From positions 1,240,001 through 1,304,000 of the forward strand of contig CAWGFG010000006.1 of NCBI GenBank assembly GCA_963821815.1: DNA of 64,000 nt, written 5' to 3'. Below, in pieces: positions 18,910 to 26,702 of this stretch. The first letter of the stretch is position 1. Every line of letters starts with the position of its first letter. The notes under the pieces are model-generated. The model ran no database searches and was not told the DNA's origin. It saw only the letters and a list, made by a program, of their open reading frames with translations. The stretch is from JASGTU01 sp963821815. GTDB taxonomy: Bacteria > Chloroflexota > Anaerolineae > Caldilineales > Caldilineaceae. Both the position numbers and the translations under genes were made by a program.

Positions 18910-19302
18910 CTAGGCCAGCGAACCGTCTGGATATTGCACCATGCCCGCAAAGTGGATGGCGATCTTGCCGTCTCGCAGCACCCAACTATCCGCAAAACGC
19001 ATGTTGGCCTCACCGTCGGCAGTCGTCATCGTAATTTGTTCGGTGATCATGAGTGTCTGCGGGTCATCAGTTTCGGCCCAGAAGACGATATCCGTCTCCA
19101 AACCATCGATTCCAAGGATACCCTGCATGTGTTCACGGAGTTCTTCCTTGCCGTGATAGTAAAGCGGTTCTTTCATGAAGCTGCTGACGAGCAGACAGTC
19201 GTCCGTGTACTGGTCCATCAATGACTCAATATCCTTGTCCAGGATGCACTGAATATGCTCCCGGTACATGTTGCCGAGCGGCGTGTTGGGTACGTTCTTC
19301 AT
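18910..19302 (-). CDS. SnoaL/DUF4440-like NTF2-fold protein
   Basis: This 130-residue single NTF2-fold domain contains CILDKDIESLMDQYTDDCLL, an ELREHMQGILGI helix and the closing SWVLRDGKIAIHFAGM. The start has a strong GGAGGAAAG site. It differs from the 'GVPPTGK' ester-cyclase type nearby and looks closer to the nuclear-transport-factor-2-like/DUF4440 branch. It lies between a PfpI gene and a GMC oxidoreductase gene on the same strand. Confidence 0.85.
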   Translation of the reverse strand: MKNVPNTPLGNMYREHIQCILDKDIESLMDQYTDDCLLVSSFMKEPLYYHGKEELREHMQGILGIDGLETDIVFWAETDDPQTLMITEQITMTTADGEANMRFADSWVLRDGKIAIHFAGMVQYPDGSLA

Positions 19303-19369
19303 TGCCTTCTTTCCTCCATTACAACGATGTCTGTTCTATTTTTCCAAGTGAGTAACAAATCAAGTTCAA

Positions 19370-20896
19370 CTAGCCAGCTAGAATCATGTCGGCTGCCTTC
19401 TCGCCGATCATGAAGCAAGCTGCTACCGTGTTTCCGCTCGTTACCGTGGGCATGACCGAAGCATCCGCCACGCGCAGGTTATCTATGCCGCGTACCCGGA
19501 GATACGGATCGAGAACTGCCATGGCGTCTTTGCCGATTTTACATGTTCCGGCTGGATGCCAGAGCGTCGAAGCTTGCGAGCGAATGAAGCCTTCGGGATC
19601 TCCATCACCAGGAGCTAGCTCTCCGCCGTTCAACTCGGCGAAAGCGTTTGCGTTCGCAATCTCCCGAATCAGATCAAGTGCGTTCACCAACACCTGGTAA
19701 TCAGCAGCTTCCGCAAGATAGCGCGGATTTATCAATGGCTTGTCTAGCGGATTCGAAGAGCGTAGGCGCACAGTCCCCATGCTCTCCGGTTGCACAAGTA
19801 TTGGGAGAAAGATACATACCGGACCGCCGAAATCCGGTAGTACTGGCAGCAACGGTTTTGGTGCACTCGGCGTGAAGTTTAGCTGTAAATCCGGCGGATC
19901 GTCACTCCGACCCTTCTTAGTCTGCACAAATAGCACGTTTCCGGTGAGAAGTGTCGTATTCGGGATGTTGATGTTGGAGCGGTAAACTACCGGCAGTTGC
20001 ACATGGTCCTGCAAGTTCTCTCCGACACCCGGAAGATCAGCAACCACATCAATCCCATGCTCTTTTAACTGATTGGCAGGGCCGATACCCGATAGGAGCA
20101 GCAGCTTTGGAGACTGAAGCGCGCCGGCACTGACAATGACCTCTCCGTCCGTATGAACCTGCTTCGTCTCACCGTCTTGCACATACTCGACACCGACGGC
20201 ACGATTGCCATCCAGCAGGATGCGCGATACCTGAGCGCCATATTCGATCGACAGGTTATCTCTGCTCAACGCAGGGTTCAGGAACGCGGTCGCGGCGCTT
20301 GCTCGCTTCCCATCATCCCGTATGTGGAACTGTAGCAGACCAGCGCCATTCTCCTGTCTTTCACCGTTGGTATCCCAATTTGGGCCGTCGTATCCCACTT
20401 CAACGGCAGCTTTCAAAAACTGATCAGAGCGCATATCATCGTCCGGGCATACTCTAACCCGCAATGGACCGCCGCTTCCGTGATATTCGCTTGCACCTTC
20501 TTCGAAATCTTCCGACTTCTTGAAATATGGCAGAACATCGTCAAAACCCCAGCCGTCAGCTCCCAAGGTATTCCAATTATCATAGTTGCGCCGGTTACCC
20601 CGGACATACATCATCGCGTTGATTGATGTGCTGCCGCCCGCAACTTTTCCTTGGTTGATCACTAGGTCCCGATCGGCGAGTCCCGTCTGGTCCACCGTGT
20701 CTAGCTGCCAGTCCATATCTGTACCCCAGAGCTTGGTAAAACCTCCTGGTGCACTAATATTGGCGTCATCAGCGGTTCCGCCAGCCTCAAGGATGAGCAC
20801 CTTGATTCCACTATCGGCGCTCAATCGGTTCGCGATCACAGCTCCGGATGCCCCGCTCCCAACAATTATGTAGTCGAATGATTTCTGCTCCGCCAT
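19370..20896 (-). CDS. GMC-family FAD oxidoreductase (choline/alcohol dehydrogenase-like)
   Basis: 508 residues from the ATG at 20896, preceded by GGGGAGG. An ATG six codons upstream lies inside the ribosome site region. The FAD-binding GSGASGAV is at residues 13-20. The GMC signature GGSTSINAMMYVRG follows, and the C-terminal catalytic pair is in WHPAGTCKIG (His) and SGNTVAACFMIG (Asn). Family members oxidise primary alcohols, sugars or choline and pass electrons to oxygen or a quinone. With the ThDP enzyme and SnoaL proteins it suggests stepwise processing of an oxygenated small molecule. Confidence 0.93.
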   Translation of the reverse strand: MAEQKSFDYIIVGSGASGAVIANRLSADSGIKVLILEAGGTADDANISAPGGFTKLWGTDMDWQLDTVDQTGLADRDLVINQGKVAGGSTSINAMMYVRGNRRNYDNWNTLGADGWGFDDVLPYFKKSEDFEEGASEYHGSGGPLRVRVCPDDDMRSDQFLKAAVEVGYDGPNWDTNGERQENGAGLLQFHIRDDGKRASAATAFLNPALSRDNLSIEYGAQVSRILLDGNRAVGVEYVQDGETKQVHTDGEVIVSAGALQSPKLLLLSGIGPANQLKEHGIDVVADLPGVGENLQDHVQLPVVYRSNINIPNTTLLTGNVLFVQTKKGRSDDPPDLQLNFTPSAPKPLLPVLPDFGGPVCIFLPILVQPESMGTVRLRSSNPLDKPLINPRYLAEAADYQVLVNALDLIREIANANAFAELNGGELAPGDGDPEGFIRSQASTLWHPAGTCKIGKDAMAVLDPYLRVRGIDNLRVADASVMPTVTSGNTVAACFMIGEKAADMILAG

Positions 20897-20975
20897 GCCT
20901 TTGCCTCCCCACATCCCTGTGCATTTCGTATAAACTAGCAGCTCTGATTACCGTTAACTGTTCCAAGATGCCCAG

Positions 20976-21623
20976 CTACGACTCCAGCAATACTCTCGCC
21001 TTCAATTCAGAGAGGCGCCTAGTTGTCAATAGACTTACGATGGCTAGTGTCAATAGAGTCAAACCGATATAGAGCCATTGAGATTGACCATCCGTCCATT
21101 GTCTCGCGACCGCTGCGTAGTAGACCGCAGCCAACACGAGGTAGAGCAGGCTTGTTAACCCGTGCGTATACAGGTCACGCTTGCGTTCTTGCCTCACGCT
21201 ATCAGTTGAAGCTCTCATCTGGCCGATATACCAGGCGGCCATCATCCCGTGCCAAAAAGCCAAGCCAAAGACATAGTATTGAAAATGAGCCGGTTGGCCG
21301 GCCAAGAATGACCACATTAGTATCGCAAACATCAAACCAAAACGTGCTGCATCGAAATAGAAGCGCCCGAAACTCAGTTTGTACGGGTTGCGCTCGAGCA
21401 AAACACTGAATGCCAGCCAAACCGAGACCACGAAATACAACGTGACGACAAAGCTGAGCAGTACAAGTACGTCCGGCCATTCACGAATACTGAAAGACGG
21501 AGCCGTGCGCCAGTCGAAATACGTAGCTAGGCTGCTAAATCCCAACACCAACGAAATGGAAAAGAACAGCGTCAACAGATTTGGTATGCGTTGAGCAACC
21601 CTATCCCCGGCATTCGGCGCCAT
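20976..21623 (-). CDS. Hypothetical multi-pass membrane protein
   Basis: I do not recognise this 215-residue protein. It has about six predicted membrane helices (near residues 15-35, 50-72, 92-110, 117-132, 152-172 and 182-200) and a positively charged cytoplasmic loop with VRQERKRD between helices 4 and 5. GGGGAG precedes the ATG by nine bases. It lies between the GMC oxidoreductase and a SnoaL protein on the same strand. It could be an electron-acceptor partner or a transporter, but nothing in the sequence shows which. Confidence 0.75.
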   Translation of the reverse strand: MAPNAGDRVAQRIPNLLTLFFSISLVLGFSSLATYFDWRTAPSFSIREWPDVLVLLSFVVTLYFVVSVWLAFSVLLERNPYKLSFGRFYFDAARFGLMFAILMWSFLAGQPAHFQYYVFGLAFWHGMMAAWYIGQMRASTDSVRQERKRDLYTHGLTSLLYLVLAAVYYAAVARQWTDGQSQWLYIGLTLLTLAIVSLLTTRRLSELKARVLLES

Positions 21624-21754
21624 TTAGCAAGCATCTCCCCTAAGAAAAGTCCACTTTGTGACTACACTACTCGACTGTGATCGTCGCTGTGCAGCGACCA
21701 GATGACGACGCTGTCATCCAACCGCTGTATTTTGTTTTGATCACCGTCTGTGAA

Positions 21755-22162
21755 TTACTTTAGCTGTTCGATCAGGCCCCAGTCGTCCCAGTTGGCCCAC
21801 GCCTCAGTGATTTTGCCGTTAACACAGTGGTACATTACGAGACCCTTCCAGGTGGCTTTCTTGCCTGTGGGGGGGACGCCTGCAAATTCACCGGTCTGCG
21901 TTCCCGGCGCCTCAAAACGAACAACTACCTTGTCTCCTTCAGCAACCATATCGGCAATCTTGAGGTCAAGATCGGGAAACGCGTTGTAGAGCATGTCCAT
22001 CTGAGTGGACAGTCCCTCTTCGCCCACGATCGCTTCCGGTACCGCGGAACGGTCGATATAGAATCCTGGTGCAGTCCAGTCTGAAAAGGTACTGAAGTCT
22101 CTCTCGACAAGAATCGCCTGCACATACTTGCGTACTAGTTCTTTGTTGTCCTCAATTGACAT
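21755..22162 (-). CDS. SnoaL-like ester cyclase family protein
   Basis: 135 residues from the ATG at 22162, with AAGGAGAG upstream. It shows the ester-cyclase hallmark in order: NKELVRKYVQAIL, YNAFPDLDLKI, VVVRFEAPGTQTGEFAGVPP followed by TGK, and GKITEAWANWDDWGLIEQL. The frame stays open upstream because the leader is a 15-bp tandem repeat without stops. That part is unlikely to be coding. It is a likely soluble dimeric enzyme of the island. Confidence 0.9.
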   Translation of the reverse strand: MSIEDNKELVRKYVQAILVERDFSTFSDWTAPGFYIDRSAVPEAIVGEEGLSTQMDMLYNAFPDLDLKIADMVAEGDKVVVRFEAPGTQTGEFAGVPPTGKKATWKGLVMYHCVNGKITEAWANWDDWGLIEQLK

Positions 22163-22222
22163 CGTGTTCTCTCCTTGCGTGTTTATACCCAACGTGTGTT
22201 TACCGAGCGTGTGTCTACCGTC
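22163..22222 (-). repeat. Four-unit 15-bp degenerate tandem repeat containing the ribosome-binding site
   Basis: Directly before the ATG at 22162, four 15-base units follow each other, each ending in ACACG on the coding strand. The unit next to the start, CAAGGAGAGAACACG, contains the Shine-Dalgarno sequence. The three units upstream have drifted and have lost the AAGGAG. The array therefore looks like serial duplication of a ribosome-binding segment. Confidence 0.75.
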
Positions 22223-22366
22223 AAACAATCATTCACGCTTCGCACAAACCCAATCAATGTGAACCATAGTTATGATTCAGAAATCCAGCGCTCAGCGGCA
22301 TCTTGGTTGCTAAACGCTGATACCACTACTGCCATGGCGATTGGTACATTCGCAGCGGTATATGCG

Positions 22367-22945
22367 TCACGGATTTAGCTCGCTAAGCAATGCTTCGAGT
22401 ACTGCACTCTGCGTCGCTCCATTGAAATGATGCGCCCCTTTCTTCACGTGCACTGTAGCGCCATACTCCTGCTCCCAACGCCGACGACTGACTTCGTAAT
22501 TCGACGTAAATGGATCGTTGTCTGACAACAGAACTACGATCTTCCTTGTTGCACCGGTAACGCTTTCATTGTCTATCGGTGTCTCCACCCATGGACGGAT
22601 CGCATCCCAAACCTGGTCAACATCCAGCCATCCAGCGACCAGTAATGCTCCCGCTACGGAGACATCATCCGGCAGTCGCTCCAGATACCGGATCACGGCT
22701 TGAGCACCGACACTGTGACCGATGAGGACCGTCTCTTGAAGCTCTTCTGCGACATCGCCAACAACTTCTTCAAGTCTATCAACCCATGCGGATATCGTAG
22801 GTGCATTGGGATTCGGCATATCGGCAACAATAACCGGTTCGAAGACGGGACTATCCTGTTGTGTCAATTCCCGCCTCAACCATGGATACCAATCGTCACT
22901 AGGTCTCCCACTCCATCTAGGAACTACAACCAGTCGATACGTCAT
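22367..22945 (-). CDS. RBBP9/YdeN-like alpha/beta hydrolase
   Basis: This 192-residue serine hydrolase has a GHSVGAQ nucleophile elbow (about residues 76-82), a probable catalytic Asp in LLSDNDPFTS and a His in KKGAHHFNG. Small size, an early nucleophile and the 'D.DP' and 'GaHHF' motifs fit the RBBP9/YdeN (DUF1234-like) family. It starts ten bases after the stop of the upstream SnoaL gene, so the two are probably co-translated. Confidence 0.88.
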   Translation of the reverse strand: MTYRLVVVPRWSGRPSDDWYPWLRRELTQQDSPVFEPVIVADMPNPNAPTISAWVDRLEEVVGDVAEELQETVLIGHSVGAQAVIRYLERLPDDVSVAGALLVAGWLDVDQVWDAIRPWVETPIDNESVTGATRKIVVLLSDNDPFTSNYEVSRRRWEQEYGATVHVKKGAHHFNGATQSAVLEALLSELNP

Positions 22946-22955
22946 GCAGATAGTG

Positions 22956-23369
22956 TCATGCTGCGCCCAATTGTCGTCGCAGTCCTAGCACGTCGTTCTG
23001 CACGCGCACTTCGGCTATTCGTCCATTACTGAATCGGATGAACGACATGCCTTGAATTGATACTTCCTTGTTCGTTGCATCGATTCCAGACCACGAACCT
23101 ACATGCTTTCCGCTCATCGTCCAGTAGACGGCTGCTTTGTCATCTTCTGCAACGATATCTTCATCACTGGTGCGATATGTCAGATTTTCAAAAGCCTTAC
23201 GGTTTGCTACGACAAGGTTCTTGAATTCTTCAATGCCATGCGTCTGCATGAACGGCAGTATGAAAGCGAAATCAGGCGTCATTAGTTCGTCAACCGCTTT
23301 CAGATCGCCGGTACTCCAGATATCTTCGAGAAAGCGATGGGCAGCTACCTCGTTTGAATCCTTTGACAT
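22956..23369 (-). CDS. SnoaL-like NTF2-fold protein
   Basis: 137 residues from the ATG at 23369, with AGGGGA upstream. It reads EVAAHRFLEDIWSTGDLKAV, a FKNLVVANRKAFENLTYR helix, and AVYWTMSGKHVGSWSGIDAT with a closing SFIRFSNGRIAEVRVQNDVL. This is the same fold as its neighbours but not a close copy of them. Confidence 0.87.
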   Translation of the reverse strand: MSKDSNEVAAHRFLEDIWSTGDLKAVDELMTPDFAFILPFMQTHGIEEFKNLVVANRKAFENLTYRTSDEDIVAEDDKAAVYWTMSGKHVGSWSGIDATNKEVSIQGMSFIRFSNGRIAEVRVQNDVLGLRRQLGAA

Positions 23370-23453
23370 ATATGTCCCCTCGCAATGAGCATTCTTCGCT
23401 ATCACCAGCGAAACCTAACCAGAAAAGACCGAGCGCAATAGCAAGCCATCTAC

Positions 23454-23900
23454 CTACGCATCGCCAGGCGGCATCGGCGCCAGCCCCAATTGCTGTAGTA
23501 GACCAAGTTCATCCACATTTGCCCAGCGCTCGACGATAGTGCCGTCTTGCATGCGCACGATCGTTGTCCCTGTGAATGTAAGTTCTTTCCCAGACGGAGG
23601 TGCGCCCATAACACCGCCGGAATCCGTACCAACCAATGTCCAGCGGTGAACAACTTTGTCTCCGGCATAGACTTCATCATCTATGGTCAGATGAATGTCT
23701 GGCATAGCCTGGCGAAACATAGAGACTATTGCTCGAAAACTAGCACTACCCTTTTCAGTCTTTGGCTTACCGCCAACTGTAGAGTGGTCATCCGCTTCGG
23801 GTGAGATAAGCGTATCCAATACACTGAAATCTCCCTTGTTCCATACCGAATCGAAGAACTTCTCAGCAATCGCATTATTTTGTTCCGGCGTGATTGGCAT
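23454..23900 (-). CDS. SnoaL-like ester cyclase family protein, recent paralogue of the third domain of the triple fusion
   Basis: 148 residues with AAAGGGAG before the ATG. It is nearly identical, residue for residue, to the last 140 residues of the triple-domain protein encoded at 24.8-26.1 kb. Examples are EQNNAIAEKFFDSVWNKGDF, then DDHSTVGGKPK, FRQAMPDIHLTIDDEVYAGD and ELGLLQQLGLAPMPPG. Either this gene arose from that domain or a copy of it was fused into the larger gene. The conserved 'GxPPSGKE' loop and 'W...T.TGG..G' strands are intact in both copies. Confidence 0.9.
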   Translation of the reverse strand: MPITPEQNNAIAEKFFDSVWNKGDFSVLDTLISPEADDHSTVGGKPKTEKGSASFRAIVSMFRQAMPDIHLTIDDEVYAGDKVVHRWTLVGTDSGGVMGAPPSGKELTFTGTTIVRMQDGTIVERWANVDELGLLQQLGLAPMPPGDA

Positions 23901-24007
23901 GCTTGTGCTCCCTTTCTCGTTAAATATTACGATTCCTACCTACAAGGTCTCGCCGGCAACAGCAGGCACGGCGGACTCTTACGCGTTCCTAACGGATTGA
24001 CGAACCG

Positions 24008-24805
24008 CTAGGCCCTGTTGGCTGGCAGCTCACCATCCAGAGTACCAACCAATTGCATCTGTACTCGATCGTCCCGTAATAACATCACATCGTACACGGA
24101 TCGAGCGCCGAGACTGCTTGCAGCCGTAGCTTCAAACCACACATAGTCAACATCACCCGCAAGATTGCGCATTGACAGCAGATGAAAATTGGATTCTTTC
24201 TCAAACTTGCCGGCGAAGAACGAACGCATATCTTCGCGACCCTCCACCTGCAACTTGGACGTGATGAGTCTCGCATCTTGAGTGAAGAAATCATCCGCCA
24301 TTCCGTCCGCATCTTCCCGTGCCTGATACTCGATATAGCGATGGTGCAATTCCTGTGCGACGGCACAGTACTCACTTGGTTCGGCCTCAGAAATAGACTG
24401 GATTACAGTCTTCTGTAGCCCAAGAGTACCGCTCTTCTCGCCCATTAATTGCAGATAGACGCGCCCGTTTTGCAGAAACTTGAATTCGTATATCTCCACA
24501 TGCTCATCCGCACGATCTAGCTCCAGTTCCTGCCATATATAGTCCTGACCCGCACTGAAAAACGTCACAGTCCTCGACTCAAATTGTCGCAACTTAGCCG
24601 CAACCAACGAGATGAGTTCTTGCAGGTTGCTTGCTCCGCTCACCCGAAACTGGAATGAATGAATTCGCGCATCCTTCGCGTAACACTCCGTCACCAGTCC
24701 TTCAATGTCATTGGCCTGAAGATAGGACAGATGCTTAGCCTGGAAGGCCAGCGCCGCCTCGGTATATTGTGTTTGGTGCGTACTCACCGCATTCGAATCT
24801 TGCAT
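24008..24805 (-). CDS. Tandem two-domain SnoaL/NTF2-like protein
   Basis: This 265-residue protein is made of two NTF2-like domains of similar build (about 1-130 and 135-265). Each has an 'A..F..(K/R)H..Y......D..G(L/M)..(E/D)(C/F)(Y/F)....R' opening and a closing strand 'LL.D.RV.(L/M)QL.G'. Both halves end with the same type of GxxGxL turn, so it is an internal duplication. The ATG lies eight bases after the stop of the triple-domain gene, with AAGGGAT as ribosome site overlapping that stop. Confidence 0.85.
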   Translation of the reverse strand: MQDSNAVSTHQTQYTEAALAFQAKHLSYLQANDIEGLVTECYAKDARIHSFQFRVSGASNLQELISLVAAKLRQFESRTVTFFSAGQDYIWQELELDRADEHVEIYEFKFLQNGRVYLQLMGEKSGTLGLQKTVIQSISEAEPSEYCAVAQELHHRYIEYQAREDADGMADDFFTQDARLITSKLQVEGREDMRSFFAGKFEKESNFHLLSMRNLAGDVDYVWFEATAASSLGARSVYDVMLLRDDRVQMQLVGTLDGELPANRA

Positions 24806-24812
24806 CGATCCC

Positions 24813-26117
24813 TTATTGCCCTGGCGGCATGGGAGCTAAGCCAAGTTGCTGTAGCAGCCCTAGCTCGTCAGTATTCGCCCATCGCTCCACAATCTTGCCA
24901 TTCTTCATGCGCACTGTGGTGATGCCGGTGAAAGTCAATTCCTTGCCCGAGGGCGGATTGCCCATAAGCCCGCCGGTATCGGTTCCAACCAACGTCCAAC
25001 GGTGGACCACTTTATCCCCCGCATAGATCTCGTCGTTGATCGTGAGATGGATGTCGGGCATCGCTTGTCGGAACATGCTGACGATCGCCTGAAAGCTGGC
25101 GCTACCCTTTTCCATCTTCGGCTTACCGCCAACCGTGGAATGGTCATCCGCCTGTGGATCGATGAGCGTTTCGAGTACGCTGAAATCCCCCTTATTCCAG
25201 ACTGAATCAAAGAACTGGATTGCAATCGCGTTATTCTGTTCTGGAGATAAGTTTGCCGGCGCGCTATGAGCCGACATCTGGTTATTCAAGCCGAGCTGAT
25301 TGGCGACAATATGTACTTTGCGAATCTTGCCATTCCAAAACTCGAACATATCGATGCCATATTCGTCGACAGAATTACCACTCGGCTCCACACCGTTGAA
25401 TTCACCAGTGTGTTTGCCGGTAATATGCCAGCGGATGGCAACTTCGTTATCACCGCTAATTTCCCGCTCGATTTCAAAGCTGATATCGCTAAATGCGCTT
25501 CGCAAATAACCGATATACCCGCGTAATCCGTCCTTACCCGAAACGGTTGGCTGCGATAGAAGGATGAATTCAAAGTCATCGGTCAAGAGCTCATCCATTG
25601 CTGCCCAGCGACCTTGGTTCAGTAGCTCATCGAAGTAGCGGTGTGCCAGCGCCAGATTCTCTTCCGGCGTTGTGGTTGTGCGCGGGCTAGGTGCGATGCC
25701 CAACTGCTCAAACATAGAAATGGTGTCTTCGTGACCAATCACCTCCACGATCTGGCCGTCTTTGAGCGTGTGCCAGCTCATGCCATCGATCTCGAAATAT
25801 CGACCGTTTGCCGGTACGTCACCGGCTACGGTATGAATAGCGGCGCCCAGATGGGTACCGCCGCCGCGCCAGCGGGTCACAACCATATCGCCTGATGCGA
25901 CCATCTCCTTGGCATGAATATAGAAATCGGGGAAACAGGAATGCAGCATGGTCACAAGATCTTTAAATCCATCCGGCCCATGATACGGTTCGGGGTGCGT
26001 CGGCAGAGTAAAGACGAAATCCGGCGATAATAATTCATAGAGCGACCCAAGATTTCCTTCGGTCATGATCTCCTGAAAGTATCGCATCACGATGTACTTG
26101 TTATGGTTGATAGACAT
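24813..26117 (-). CDS. Triple SnoaL-domain fusion protein
   Basis: This 434-residue protein consists of three consecutive SnoaL-like domains: about 1-145 (ending QLGIAPSPR), 150-285 (ending NQLGLNNQM) and 293-434 (ending LGLAPMPPGQ). Each has the helix-rich start, an 'F(P/S)D(F/I)' turn, the 'W...GTH.G' or 'WH.TGKHTGEF.G.EPSG' strand and the closing 'G KI..V' strand. Most family members have one domain and dimerise. Three in one chain suggests an obligate multimer with different active sites. The third domain is almost the same as the separate protein at 23.5-23.9 kb. Confidence 0.9.
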   Translation of the reverse strand: MSINHNKYIVMRYFQEIMTEGNLGSLYELLSPDFVFTLPTHPEPYHGPDGFKDLVTMLHSCFPDFYIHAKEMVASGDMVVTRWRGGGTHLGAAIHTVAGDVPANGRYFEIDGMSWHTLKDGQIVEVIGHEDTISMFEQLGIAPSPRTTTTPEENLALAHRYFDELLNQGRWAAMDELLTDDFEFILLSQPTVSGKDGLRGYIGYLRSAFSDISFEIEREISGDNEVAIRWHITGKHTGEFNGVEPSGNSVDEYGIDMFEFWNGKIRKVHIVANQLGLNNQMSAHSAPANLSPEQNNAIAIQFFDSVWNKGDFSVLETLIDPQADDHSTVGGKPKMEKGSASFQAIVSMFRQAMPDIHLTINDEIYAGDKVVHRWTLVGTDTGGLMGNPPSGKELTFTGITTVRMKNGKIVERWANTDELGLLQQLGLAPMPPGQ

Positions 26118-26159
26118 TCAATATTCCTTCCCGAACACGTAATTATCCAGCAACCAGGG

Positions 26160-26642
26160 CTACAGCCGCGCGAATCCAGGTGAGAAGACCGGTGGTTCGG
26201 CTACTGCGTTATAGCTGGTGATTTCCAAGCCGAACTCATTTCGATCCGTGCGACGCACCTCCCATACCTGCGTAAAGTCGGCAGAGACTCGCTTGCTCTT
26301 TGGCGCCGGCGCCTCGAACCAGCTAGCCTGCCACGCCACTACGACCTGAACTCGAGCAGTCTGGTCGGTCGCATCCAGCGTCTCTACACTCACGACGTTG
26401 TGGTTCTCGTCAAAGAAGATATTGATGACGCCGGCTGTCTTTTCCCCATCCGAATAGGTGCCTCCGGCATACCAAGCCAGGAAGTCGCTCAGCCCATGCA
26501 GCGTCTTTTCGGGAAAGACCATGTCAACATCAGGGTCTGCCACCAACTGATTGATTTCGTCTACCGGCACGTGAAAGTCCAGCGCTTGATACCAGGCCAC
26601 TGCAAATTCATTGATCTTGTCCTGCGAAACTACGTCAGCCAT
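26160..26642 (-). CDS. NTF2-like fold protein
   Basis: This 160-residue protein opens with INEFAVAWYQALDFHVPVDE and a VFPEKTLHGLSDFLAWYAGG segment. It then has strands with VQVVVAWQASWFEAPAPKSK and QVWEVRRTDRNEFGLEITSY. The order fits an NTF2-like/SnoaL-like domain that has diverged from the others. It lies between the ThDP enzyme and the triple fusion with short gaps, so it is probably in the same transcript. Confidence 0.8.
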   Translation of the reverse strand: MADVVSQDKINEFAVAWYQALDFHVPVDEINQLVADPDVDMVFPEKTLHGLSDFLAWYAGGTYSDGEKTAGVINIFFDENHNVVSVETLDATDQTARVQVVVAWQASWFEAPAPKSKRVSADFTQVWEVRRTDRNEFGLEITSYNAVAEPPVFSPGFARL

Positions 26643-26702
26643 TCTTGTTTCTCTCCGTTCACTCGGTTACTATTTTCTTACTAGTTCGTTTCAAGCCAAC
26701 GT

